The notes beneath the pieces were generated by a model, which saw nothing but the letters and a program-made list of their open reading frames with translations, had not been told where the DNA came from and did not search any database. DNA of 64,000 nucleotides from Planctomycetota bacterium (GTDB lineage Bacteria > Planctomycetota > Phycisphaerae > UBA1845 > Fen-1342): assembly GCA_018814045.1 (NCBI GenBank), contig JAHJAR010000277.1, forward strand, positions 62,001-126,000. Reading direction: 5' to 3'. Each line of letters begins with the position of its first letter. Positions within the stretch are counted from its first letter, which is position 1. Positions 42,267-51,137 of the stretch are shown one piece after another. Made by a program: the position numbers and the translations under genes.

Positions 42267-42986
42267 GTGAGAAAGCTTGTGGTTCTCGGTATCGCGCTGT
42301 CGTTTGTAACGGCGGCATCGGCGGACTTTTTTGACGATTTTGATTCGTACGCCGACCAGGCGGCTTTTGATGCCGTCTACACGCAGATCTATCCAACAGT
42401 ACCGTTGCTGCTGGACCAGACGATGGGCTATAGCGACGGCCAATCGGTCAACCCGCTCGGGCCCAACAACAACTATGAGCGTCGCGCGTATATGAACCTC
42501 GGCGCCGAGTATGACGGCACCGACGCTCAGCCGCTGGTCTTCGAGTTCATGTTCAAGCTCGATGACGCCATCGACTGGTGGTCGCGCGAGTACTTCGAGA
42601 TTCGCGGCTACACCGGTGTCGGCTATGCGGATGGCGACCTGCAAGAGTTGATCGCGCTGGGCGTCACGAGTTCGGGTGTGGATACGACCATGTACAACGC
42701 CCGGGTCATGAACGGTGCCGGTTGGGTCAACCTGACCACCAAGACGACCGATTGGGTCAAGCTGAGCGCCTACATCAAGACCGCGACGGTCGAGCTGTTT
42801 GTGGATGACAATCTGTTCCAAACGAGCGCGCGTCCGGCCGGCGTTACGTTCGACTGCGTGGTGCTCGGCTCAGGGCTCAGCACGCGCGTCAACACCCACT
42901 TTGACGACCTGAACGTCGAGATCGTTCCCGAGCCGGCTTCGCTGATGCTGCTGGCTTTGGGCGCGCTGGCGCTGCGCCGTCGCTAG
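42267..42986 (+). CDS. PEP-CTERM exported protein
   Basis: A 239-residue protein with GTG start at 42267, positioned by AAGGAGGTAGGA upstream. It has a signal peptide ('KLVVLGIALSFVTAASA'), a beta-sandwich (LamG-like) body beginning 'DFFDDFDSYADQAAFDAVY' and including 'LSAYIKTATVELFVDDNLF', and ends with a PEP-CTERM sorting signal 'VPEPASLMLLALGALALRRR'. Such proteins are processed by an exosortase, not encoded in this window, and go to the cell surface or matrix. The body is the same domain type found twice in the following giant protein. Confidence 0.9.
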   Translation: MRKLVVLGIALSFVTAASADFFDDFDSYADQAAFDAVYTQIYPTVPLLLDQTMGYSDGQSVNPLGPNNNYERRAYMNLGAEYDGTDAQPLVFEFMFKLDDAIDWWSREYFEIRGYTGVGYADGDLQELIALGVTSSGVDTTMYNARVMNGAGWVNLTTKTTDWVKLSAYIKTATVELFVDDNLFQTSARPAGVTFDCVVLGSGLSTRVNTHFDDLNVEIVPEPASLMLLALGALALRRR

Positions 42987-43083
42987 GGGACGGTGTTACA
43001 ACGGGCGGAACACGACCGCCCGACATAAAGAGAAGGCGTCCATGACTCGGAGCACAAGGCGGCTTCTCGGACGGCTATAACGT

Positions 43084-43128
43084 ACGCCCCGCTTCGCCCG
43101 CACCGGGGCGGAGCGGGGCGTTTTCGTT
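43084..43128 (+). terminator. Rho-independent terminator of the PEP-CTERM gene
   Basis: ACGCCCCGCTTCGCCC and GGGGCGGAGCGGGGCGT form a strong stem of about 15 bp with one mismatch, followed by TTTTCGTT. About 100 bases after the stop codon. Confidence 0.75.
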
Positions 43129-43257
43129 CCACAACCACGATCCTGGGCCGTCGTCCGACAGCGGCGCGGCCAGGTGGGAGGTGCACTCACGGGGCGGTGG
43201 ATGGGCCGCGGCGCCGGTACACCCGCCCGAGTGTCAGAGAGTTTGGAGGTTCCATAG

Positions 43258-46200
43258 ATGTCGCACGTTGCACGAATTACGCTGCTCGGCGTCGCCTTGC
43301 TCCTGATCGGACCGGCGGCGGCCTGGGCTCAGTACCCGTCGGAGCTGGTCGGCTTCAACGGCCCGCCGTTCGACGATCCGGCCACGTCTCAGGAGATGTT
43401 CAGGATACCCGAGTGGTCGGGTAGCACGACGATCTACATCCTGCACAATACGCCGGGCAGTTACGATCAGAACTCGGCCTCGCGCGCTTCCGGGTTCGAG
43501 ACCGAGGGCGAAGCGGCCATGAACGTCATCCTCCGGTGGGTGACGCCGTCCGATCCCGATGCCTGGATACGCCTGACCACCTTCGATGGTCCCGAGCGTC
43601 CCAACCCCTCGTTGCATACGGAGGGCATGGTTCGCTTCAAAATCACCAACAAGAGCGAGTTGTTCAATGGTGATATCGGTCTGTGCCTCGGCATTCGTGA
43701 GACCGACGTAGCCGTGCCGCAGTTGGCTGATGGCGGCACTGATGGCGCGATCGAGTGGGTCGGTGTGGACCCGAAATCGAATGGCATCACCGCCGGTCCC
43801 GACATGATTGTGGATACGCTGGCCACTGGGGACGACGTGCAGGAGTACCTCGTGGGGACCGACATCGGTCCCAGCGGGCTGGACCTGCCTCCCGGCACAG
43901 CCATTATCTCCCCGGGCCCCAATGGCGACATTGACACGACGCCGACGCCCGATGACGAACTGCGTTACGGTTACTTCATCGCGGCAGATGGTACCCCGAC
44001 GCCCATCCCCGCCATTGTCGTGCAGGCCAGTCCCGACGCCATTGCCATCGAGTGGGATCTCACTACTGGCAACGTGACAATGGGCGGCACGCCGTACACT
44101 GGCGCGATCGTGGGCTTCACCGGCGACGGTGACCTGAGCACGCCGAACAGCCGCGGAACACTCGAACATCTGGCGATCACGAACCTGTCGGGCGACCCGG
44201 CCACGCTCATCGATCTGCACATTGATGAGTTGCAGTTCGAGGCGCCCGAAGCGGATCCGATCCCGCGCCCGACCGTTGCTGCGCCGATCTATCCCGGCGA
44301 CCCGACGGTCACGGTGACGGATGTGTCGGTGGATGCCGAGCTGGTAACCTTGAAGGTCGATAACGGCGTTGATCCGAACCAGACGCAGGACCCAGCCGGC
44401 GCCGCGGAAGTCACCTTCACGTTGCCACACAATGCGGTCGCGGGTGACGCCTACCGGGCGTCGCAGACGATCGGTGGCGCGGAGAGCATCGATTCGGAGG
44501 AGGTGCGCGTGGCGCTGCCAGCGCCGGTCATCGGTCTGTTGCCGGCGGCGGGTGATATGACGGTGCGAATCACACAGATCGACCCCGTTGCCGACTCGGT
44601 CACGCTCTACGTCGACGGCGATCCGCAGAACACCGTCAATCCCGGCGGTGCCTTCACGGTCGATGTCAGCACGCTCGCCGCGCTGGTCATGGGCCAGGAG
44701 GTCACGGCGGTCCAGGGCCTGAACGGAACCGACAGCGATCCTTCGGACGTTGTGCTGGTGACGACGGACCAGATCACGCCGGTCTTCTGCGATCACTTTG
44801 ACTACAACAACCAGGGCGAGTTCGACCTGGTCTGGATCGCCACCTCGGGCGATACGCAGTTGGAGTTGTCCGACTATTGGAACGCAACCCCCGGTGGCGG
44901 CAACGCCGCTTACAGCAGCGAAGTCGGCGAGAACCGTAGCGAGTTGATCACGCCCTTTGCGAACACGGTCGGTACCGACACGGTACCGATCATCTGGACG
45001 CTGAATTTCTATGACGACGCGTCGACGTATTCGTTCTTCCGCCAGTATGCGGAATTGCGGAGCGACCTCGGCGCCATCCTGGCGTTGGGCAAATACAACG
45101 CCACGCCGACCGGCGCGGGGACGCACTACAGCGCGCGCGTCATGGGCGGCGGTCCGAACTGGATCGCCCTGGACGATCCCGGCGCGCCAGGAATCTCCGC
45201 CGGCTGGCACACGCTGACGGCGGCGATCAAGACGGCCACGATCGATTTCTACGTGGACGGCATTCTGGCCAAGCACAACGTGTCCCGGACGGCGGGCGGC
45301 AACTTCAACACCGGGCTGCTCGGCTCCGGCCTGACGAGCACCGGCGGTGGCGCGTGGTACGACGACTACTGCGTGGAAGTTGGCGCGCTCAGCTTCCCAA
45401 CCATCGCACCGCAGCCACCGGCCCCGCCGACGGTCATGTCCCCGATTCTGCCGGGCGATTCGTCGGTGTGGGTGACAGATATCGATCCCACGGCGAGTAT
45501 GGTAACGCTGTACCGTAACGGCGCCCCCGACCCTCAGAATCCGGGTGGTGCGACAACGTTCGAGTTCACCATCGACCCGGTGGCGAGTGATGGAGAGACG
45601 TTTAAGGCCACGCAGACCGTGGGCGGCCTCACCAGTCACGATTCTGCCACGGTTACCGTCGGTTTCCCCGCCCCGGTGTTCTACAAGGCTCCGGCTGAGG
45701 GCGACACCGAGATCCGGGTCATGGATTTGTATCCGACCGCCGAGTTCGTCACGGTGACCCTCAACGGCACGACCGACTTTACCGAGCCGGTACCGCCGGG
45801 ATCGTCCTACGTGGACGTGCCGGTAACGGGGCTCGTGGCGGGCGACACTGTGATCGCTTACCAGAGCATCGGCGCCAACGACAGCTCGCCGGCGGACTAC
45901 GAGACCGTCACGAACAACGTCGCCAGCGCGGTGTTCGATTGCGAGGACTTCGAGTTGTACGGCTCGCAAGGCGACATGGAACTCGTCTGGACGCAGGGCG
46001 GCAGCACGCCGGTGGCGTTGTCGACCGAACGCAACGCGACCTGCCCGAGTGGTCTCCAGTCGGCCAAGACGCCGGCTGGAATGTCGTGGATGTACCGGGC
46101 GATCCCGCAGACCACGCCGACCGAGACGGATCCGGTGGTGCTCAACGTGAACATCTACGATCCGATCGGCGTGGATCCAGCCGGAACGGTCGTGCAGTGG

Positions 46201-47715
46201 GTCGAACTGAGCCACTTCGGTGGTCCGGGCACGTGGTTCCTACTGCACGTCGGAATGTTGGGTTGGGCCAACACCGACAACGTGCACTATGACCTGCGCG
46301 TCAACGGTTCCAGCGGCCCTGACTGGGTTGATCTGGATGAGTACGACGCGCCAGACCGGTCGATCGGCTGGCACAACTTCACGGTCGTGCACAAAGGCAC
46401 GCGCATCGACGTCTACGTGGACGGGTTGCTGGCGAAGAAGAACGTCACCATCACCGCCGCGAGCATCTACGCCCGAGCCGATGTCGGCAGCGGCAACTAC
46501 GCGAGCGGCGCGGATGTCTGGTTCGACGACTTCTGTGTCGAGACCGGACCGGTGGCCTTCGGCTGCATCGCGCCGCAACCGCCGAACAAGCCCGCCGTGC
46601 AGAGCCCGATCGAGGCGGGCGACCAGGTTGTCACCATCACCGGCGTGGACCAGGACGTGACCAACGTCAGTGTCTACGACGAAGGCCCGAACCTGATCGG
46701 CAGCTACTCGGGGCCGATCGATCCGGGTGGAGACGTCGAGGTCACGCTTTTGCGGGCCTTGGTGCACCTCGAGCGCATCACCGGCGAGGTGACCAACGTC
46801 ATCGGCAGCGAGTCCTCGGATCCGCTCGAGGTTGGCAAAGGCAACGGCGACGTTCTGATTTGCATCGGTATTCGCGAGACCGGCGATCTCGGTGATTTGG
46901 GTACCGAGGGTACGACCGAGGGCGACATCGAGTGGATCGGCGCGGCGAGCGCGGTCAACGGGGCACCACAAGGCTTTGCCATCAGCCCCTCGGCTTCGTG
47001 GCAGACCCTGACGTTCGATCCGGCTGGCGATGTCACGGGCTTTACCGGCGACGGTACGATCGATGGCACCCGCGGCACGCTGGAGCACCTGGCGGTCGCA
47101 GTCAACGCCGCGTCGGCCGACCGCAGCACCGGCCCGTATCGTCTGTACGTCGATAACGTCGTCAACGTCGAGGCCGGCGCTGGCGGCACCGACTTCGTCC
47201 TGACCGATTTCGAGGGCTACCCGCTGGACGGCGAAGTGCTGTTCCAGGAGCCGGGCAACTCGGGCAGCACGGACGTGCACCTGGTCTACCCGCCTGACGG
47301 CAGCAGTACGACTGATGCGTACGGCAACCCCGGGCAATCGCAGTTCCTGACGTGGTTCTGGGTCGATACCACCGACCAGCGGTGGGCGCGCATCACGACC
47401 GCGGCCGTGGCGAATCTGCCCAGCCCGATCATCGACCTGACGAAACCGATTCGGATGGATGTTCTGCTCGTGGCTGCGGACCCGTGCGCCGACTTCCTGT
47501 GCGGCGACTGCAACTGCGACGATGCCGTCAACGGCTTCGACATCGATTACTTCATCGAGGCGCTGAACATGACACCCGGGCAGTGGGATAACGCCTATCC
47601 CGACTGCGACCGGACCTGCGTTGCCGATGCCAACGGCGACCAGGCGGTCAATGGCTTCGACATCGACGGTTTCATCCAGGTGCTGAACACTGGTACCTGC
47701 CCGCGCGACGAGTAG
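43258..47715 (+). CDS. Giant modular surface protein with LamG-like modules and dockerin-like tail
   Basis: A 1485-residue exported protein; ATG at 43258 follows GGAGG by nine bases and a signal peptide ends at 'GPAAAWAQYPSEL'. The N-terminal ~335 residues form one beta domain whose pattern ('GLCLGIRETDVAVPQL', 'GFTGDGDLSTPNSRGTLEHL') recurs near the C terminus ('LICIGIRETGDLGDLG', 'GFTGDGTIDGTRGTLEHL'). Between them two LamG-like modules ('HTLTAAIKTATIDFYVDGIL', 'HNFTVVHKGTRIDVYVDGLL') alternate with Ig-like linkers. Two dockerin-like repeats end it ('DDAVNGFDIDYFIEALN', 'DQAVNGFDIDGFIQVLN'). A structural or adhesive role is inferred; no catalytic motif was seen. Confidence 0.85.
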   Translation: MSHVARITLLGVALLLIGPAAAWAQYPSELVGFNGPPFDDPATSQEMFRIPEWSGSTTIYILHNTPGSYDQNSASRASGFETEGEAAMNVILRWVTPSDPDAWIRLTTFDGPERPNPSLHTEGMVRFKITNKSELFNGDIGLCLGIRETDVAVPQLADGGTDGAIEWVGVDPKSNGITAGPDMIVDTLATGDDVQEYLVGTDIGPSGLDLPPGTAIISPGPNGDIDTTPTPDDELRYGYFIAADGTPTPIPAIVVQASPDAIAIEWDLTTGNVTMGGTPYTGAIVGFTGDGDLSTPNSRGTLEHLAITNLSGDPATLIDLHIDELQFEAPEADPIPRPTVAAPIYPGDPTVTVTDVSVDAELVTLKVDNGVDPNQTQDPAGAAEVTFTLPHNAVAGDAYRASQTIGGAESIDSEEVRVALPAPVIGLLPAAGDMTVRITQIDPVADSVTLYVDGDPQNTVNPGGAFTVDVSTLAALVMGQEVTAVQGLNGTDSDPSDVVLVTTDQITPVFCDHFDYNNQGEFDLVWIATSGDTQLELSDYWNATPGGGNAAYSSEVGENRSELITPFANTVGTDTVPIIWTLNFYDDASTYSFFRQYAELRSDLGAILALGKYNATPTGAGTHYSARVMGGGPNWIALDDPGAPGISAGWHTLTAAIKTATIDFYVDGILAKHNVSRTAGGNFNTGLLGSGLTSTGGGAWYDDYCVEVGALSFPTIAPQPPAPPTVMSPILPGDSSVWVTDIDPTASMVTLYRNGAPDPQNPGGATTFEFTIDPVASDGETFKATQTVGGLTSHDSATVTVGFPAPVFYKAPAEGDTEIRVMDLYPTAEFVTVTLNGTTDFTEPVPPGSSYVDVPVTGLVAGDTVIAYQSIGANDSSPADYETVTNNVASAVFDCEDFELYGSQGDMELVWTQGGSTPVALSTERNATCPSGLQSAKTPAGMSWMYRAIPQTTPTETDPVVLNVNIYDPIGVDPAGTVVQWVELSHFGGPGTWFLLHVGMLGWANTDNVHYDLRVNGSSGPDWVDLDEYDAPDRSIGWHNFTVVHKGTRIDVYVDGLLAKKNVTITAASIYARADVGSGNYASGADVWFDDFCVETGPVAFGCIAPQPPNKPAVQSPIEAGDQVVTITGVDQDVTNVSVYDEGPNLIGSYSGPIDPGGDVEVTLLRALVHLERITGEVTNVIGSESSDPLEVGKGNGDVLICIGIRETGDLGDLGTEGTTEGDIEWIGAASAVNGAPQGFAISPSASWQTLTFDPAGDVTGFTGDGTIDGTRGTLEHLAVAVNAASADRSTGPYRLYVDNVVNVEAGAGGTDFVLTDFEGYPLDGEVLFQEPGNSGSTDVHLVYPPDGSSTTDAYGNPGQSQFLTWFWVDTTDQRWARITTAAVANLPSPIIDLTKPIRMDVLLVAADPCADFLCGDCNCDDAVNGFDIDYFIEALNMTPGQWDNAYPDCDRTCVADANGDQAVNGFDIDGFIQVLNTGTCPRDE

Positions 47716-47746
47716 CGTCCGCGGAGTTTCGAGTAGGCTCTAACCA

Positions 47747-47781
47747 CGGCAGGCCGGTGGGTGCTTCCCACCGGCCTGCCG
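47747..47781 (+). terminator. Strong hairpin downstream of the giant surface protein
   Basis: A perfect 15-bp stem (arm CGGCAGGCCGGTGGG, loop tgctt) 31 bases after the stop codon. There is no U tract; instead the next bases are GTATAAT, so the hairpin may also sit just upstream of a promoter for the next gene. Confidence 0.6.
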
Positions 47782-47826
47782 GCGTATAATCCGAGCTCCG
47801 CGCGTCAACGAGCGGGCTTTCGGTCA

Positions 47827-47850
47827 GAACCGCGAGCGTCAGCGAGCGGG
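47827..47850. repeat. Diverged copy of the CCGCGACCGTMAGGGAGCGG repeat
   Basis: GAACCGCGAGCGTCAGCGAG followed by CGGG, 20 of 24 bases identical to the copy at 32238-32261, and a partial second unit (GTCAACGAGCGGGC) 25 bases upstream. It lies in the leader of the FAD oxidoreductase gene. Confidence 0.55.
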
Positions 47851-47908
47851 CCCCACGTTCGAGCCCCGAGCGCGGCCACCCGACGCGTCGCGCACGAGGA
47901 GGATAAAC

Positions 47909-49462
47909 GTGGATAGCAGATGGCTCTGTGGCGCCGTGTGCCTGCTGAGCGTCAGTGGCTGCGGAACGCCGGGCGGCCGGTACGAGATCGTGGTGTACGG
48001 CGGGACGTCGGGTGGTGTCGTCGCCGCCGTGAAGGCTGCGCGCCTGGGCAAATCAGTAGTGCTGATCGAGCCGGGCCGGCACCTGGGCGGGCTGAGCACC
48101 GGCGGGCTCGGGGCGACCGATATCGGCAACAAGCAGGCGATCGGCGGCATGGCCCGCGAGTTCTATCGCCGGGTGGGTGGTGTCTACGGCCAGGAGGAGG
48201 CCTGGACGTTCGAGCCGCACGTGGCCGAGCAGGTGTTTGGTGAGCTGGTTCGAGAGGCGGGTGTGCCGGTCATCTTCGGCGAGAGACTCGAGCTCGAGCG
48301 CGGTTTGAAGAAACGCGGCACGCGCATCGTCGCCATCGTCATGGAGTCGGGCCGCATCATACGGGGCGACGTGTTCATCGACGCGACCTACGAGGGCGAC
48401 CTGATGGCCGCGGCCGGCGTCGCTTATCACGTCGGCCGGGAGAGCAACGAAACGTATGGCGAGACGCTCAACGGAGTGCAGACGATCAACGCCGTCCACC
48501 ATCAGTTCATCAGGCCCGTTGATCCCTACGTCGTCGCGGGCGACCCTGACAGCGGCCTGCTGCCGGGGGTGCAGGCCGGCGGACCGGGTGTCGAAGGCGC
48601 CGGCGATCGGCGCGTACAGGCCTACTGCTTCAGAATGTGCACGACGGATGTGCCGGAAAACCGGCGGTCCTGGCCCAAACCGGATGACTACGACCCGCTG
48701 CGCTACGAGCTGCTGCTGCGCAACTTCGACGCCGGCGATCGCCGTGTGCCGTGGCACCCGGTGATGATGCCGAACCGCAAGACGGATACGAACAATAACT
48801 ACGCGATCTCGACCGACTACATCGGCATGAACTACGACTATCCCGAGGGCGCCTATGCCACGCGGGAGCGCCTGATTCTGGCGCACGAGTCCTACCAGAA
48901 AGGGCTGATGTGGACGCTGGCGAACCACCCGCGCGTGCCGGAGACGGTCCGCCAGCATTTCCAGCGCTGGGGCCTGGCGCGCGATGAGTTCGTCGACAAC
49001 GACAACTGGCCGCACCAGATCTACGTGCGCGAAGCGCGGCGGATGATCTCGGCGTACGTGATGACGCAGCACGATTGCCAGAGACGCCGCGTGGCCGAAG
49101 ACCCGGTTGGTTTGGCGGCGTACACGATGGACTCGCACAACGTGCAGCGCTACGTGGACGAGTCGGGGAACGCGCGGAACGAGGGGGACGTTCAGGTCGG
49201 CGGTTTCCCGCCCTACCCGATCTCGTACCGCGCGATCGTGCCACGCGCGCGCGAATGCACTAACCTGCTTGTGCCGGTATGTTTGTCGGCGTCGCACATC
49301 GCTTTCGGCTCGATCCGCATGGAGCCGGTGTTCATGGTGCTGGGCGAGTCAGCCGCGACCGCCGCCGCCCAGGCCCTGGATACGGGTGTCGCTGTGCAGG
49401 CTGTTGACTATCAGCGGCTGGCCCGGCGCTTGCGGGCCGATGGGCAGATCCTGGAGTGGTGA
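47909..49462 (+). CDS. Exported FAD-dependent oxidoreductase (lipoprotein)
   Basis: A 517-residue protein with GTG start at 47909 and AGGAGG about six bases upstream. The short signal ends with a lipobox-like 'LLSVSGC'. A Rossmann FAD-binding motif follows directly ('IVVYGGTSGGVVAAVKAARL', 'VVLIEPGRHLGGLSTGGLG'), and 'DATYEGDLMAAAGVAYHVGR' and 'VPVCLSASHIAFGSIRMEP' are typical of the FAD_oxidored family found in planctomycete polysaccharide loci. The substrate is unknown; an extracytoplasmic flavoenzyme acting on a sugar or glycan is plausible. Confidence 0.85.
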   Translation: MDSRWLCGAVCLLSVSGCGTPGGRYEIVVYGGTSGGVVAAVKAARLGKSVVLIEPGRHLGGLSTGGLGATDIGNKQAIGGMAREFYRRVGGVYGQEEAWTFEPHVAEQVFGELVREAGVPVIFGERLELERGLKKRGTRIVAIVMESGRIIRGDVFIDATYEGDLMAAAGVAYHVGRESNETYGETLNGVQTINAVHHQFIRPVDPYVVAGDPDSGLLPGVQAGGPGVEGAGDRRVQAYCFRMCTTDVPENRRSWPKPDDYDPLRYELLLRNFDAGDRRVPWHPVMMPNRKTDTNNNYAISTDYIGMNYDYPEGAYATRERLILAHESYQKGLMWTLANHPRVPETVRQHFQRWGLARDEFVDNDNWPHQIYVREARRMISAYVMTQHDCQRRRVAEDPVGLAAYTMDSHNVQRYVDESGNARNEGDVQVGGFPPYPISYRAIVPRARECTNLLVPVCLSASHIAFGSIRMEPVFMVLGESAATAAAQALDTGVAVQAVDYQRLARRLRADGQILEW

Positions 49463-49523
49463 GCGCGCGGCGCCGCCTGTCGTCGTGCGGGCGAACGCGG
49501 GCGACACTGACTCTCCGCCGGCC

Positions 49524-51032
49524 TTAGGTGTAGATGCGGCCCATGAGCCGGGCGAAGGGGATCGTCTCGCGAATGTGCTTCAGTCCGCATACCCAGGCGA
49601 CCGTACGTTCCACGCCTAGTCCGAAGCCGCCGTGGGGAACGGAGCCGTAACGGCGCAGGTCGAGGTACCAGTCGTAGTTGGTCGGATCGAGCCCATCCGC
49701 GCGAATGCGCTCGAGTAGCGCGTCGTAATCGTCCTCGCGCTGCGAGCCGCCGATGATCTCGCCATAGCCTTCGGGGGCCAGCAGGTCGAAGGCGTTGGCC
49801 AGGCGCGGGTCGTCGGCATTGCGCTTCATATAAAAGGCCTTCACCTCGCGTGGGTAGTGTGTGACGAAGACCGGCCGTTCGTGCAGGCGGGCGATGATGG
49901 TCTCGTCGGACCCGCCCAAATCGCTGCCCCAGGTGAAGTTCGCCGCCAGCTCCATGTGTTGTGGCAGGTTGCGGACCTGTTCCTCGCAGTCGGCGAGCCC
50001 CTCGCGGGCGGCGGCAATCTCCTGGGCCAGCTTCTCCACCTTCCACTTCTTGGCTCCCGGCGCGCTGCGCTGGGCCTCCTTCTCGTCGATTTCGGTGCGC
50101 AAGGCGCTTGCCCGGTCCTGGGCCGTGGCCAGGTCTTTCTCCAGCAGGTTGCGAGCCCGGTCGCTGTGCAGCAGCTCCGCTGCCTCGCTGTACGTGAGGC
50201 GCTCAAAGGGCTTCTGCACCTTCTCCAGCGCACTGACGTCGCGGCCGAGTGTCTTCAGTTCCGAGCGCCGGTCGCGCAGTACGCGCTGCGTGATCTCGTA
50301 CACGAAGTCCTCGGCCACTGCCATGACGTCGTTCAGGTCCGCGTAGGCGATTTCCGGCTCGACCATCCAGAACTCCGTGAGATGTCGTCTGGTCTTGCTC
50401 TTCTCGGCCCGGAACGTCGGCCCGAAGCAGTAGACTTTGCGGTGCGCCATGCAGGCGGTTTCGACGTGCAACTGCCCGGTCTGCGTCAGGTAAGCCGTAT
50501 CGCCGAAGTAGTCGACCGGAAAGAGCGTCTGCGTCTCCTCGCCGGCGCCGGAGACGAAGATGGGCGTGTCGATGAGGATGTAGCCGCGCTCGTTGTAGTA
50601 GCTGCGGATGGCGTCGACGAGCGTCGAGCGGATGCGCATGATGGCCCACTGGCGCTGCGAGCGCAGCCAGAGGTGCCGGTGCTTCATCAGGAACTCGGGA
50701 CCGTGCATCTTGGGCGTGATGGGATAGCCTTCACAGGCGTGCACTACGCGGACGGCGGAGGCGCTCAGCTCAAAGCCGCCGGTGGCACGTTCATCGGCCC
50801 GCACCGTACCGTCCACCTCCAGGGCGCTCTCCTGGCCCAGTCGTTTGGTGGTTTCAAACACGTCGCGGTTGTTCTCGGTCTTCTCCAGCACGCACTGGCA
50901 CAAGCCGGTCCCGTCGCGCACCAGGAGGAAAAGCAGCTTGCCACTGGAACGGCTGTTGTACAGCCAGCCGCTTAGTGTTACCGTCTGGCCGACATGATCC
51001 CGCAATTCTGCTATCGTGGTTGCCTGGGGCAT
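49524..51032 (-). CDS. asnS: Asparaginyl-tRNA synthetase with coiled-coil insertion
   Basis: A 502-residue class IIb synthetase that charges tRNA-Asn. An N-terminal OB fold (residues 15-100, 'TVTLSGWLYNSRSSGKLLFL') binds the anticodon. Motif 2 is 'FRAEKSKTRRHLTEFWM' and motif 3 'GGFGLGVERTVAWVCGL'. Residues about 289-362 (49947-50168) are an Ala/Glu/Lys/Arg-rich helical insertion not present in typical AsnRS of about 465 residues; it sits between 'RLTYSEAAELL' and 'FTWGSDLGGSDET' and has heptad-like spacing of Leu and Ala. The remainder fits the family well. Confidence 0.95.
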   Translation of the reverse strand: MPQATTIAELRDHVGQTVTLSGWLYNSRSSGKLLFLLVRDGTGLCQCVLEKTENNRDVFETTKRLGQESALEVDGTVRADERATGGFELSASAVRVVHACEGYPITPKMHGPEFLMKHRHLWLRSQRQWAIMRIRSTLVDAIRSYYNERGYILIDTPIFVSGAGEETQTLFPVDYFGDTAYLTQTGQLHVETACMAHRKVYCFGPTFRAEKSKTRRHLTEFWMVEPEIAYADLNDVMAVAEDFVYEITQRVLRDRRSELKTLGRDVSALEKVQKPFERLTYSEAAELLHSDRARNLLEKDLATAQDRASALRTEIDEKEAQRSAPGAKKWKVEKLAQEIAAAREGLADCEEQVRNLPQHMELAANFTWGSDLGGSDETIIARLHERPVFVTHYPREVKAFYMKRNADDPRLANAFDLLAPEGYGEIIGGSQREDDYDALLERIRADGLDPTNYDWYLDLRRYGSVPHGGFGLGVERTVAWVCGLKHIRETIPFARLMGRIYT

Positions 51033-51137
51033 TGGTTACGTTCCTTTCCGCGCTACCGCCAAAGCGGCGTCAGTTTACGCCGGTCCTGGTTCGGCGTAAA
51101 ACCGCCCGCTGCGGCGGCGCCACTGGTGTGGGCGGCC

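Noticed and set aside
43234-46215. A 993-residue frame antisense to the giant surface protein
   Set aside because: Low-complexity Arg/Val/His composition typical of antisense reading in high-GC DNA; the plus-strand frame has signal peptide, repeats and dockerin-like tail.
48053-49297. A 414-residue frame antisense to the FAD oxidoreductase
   Set aside because: Shadow frame; composition dominated by Arg, Val and His, and the plus strand carries clear FAD motifs.
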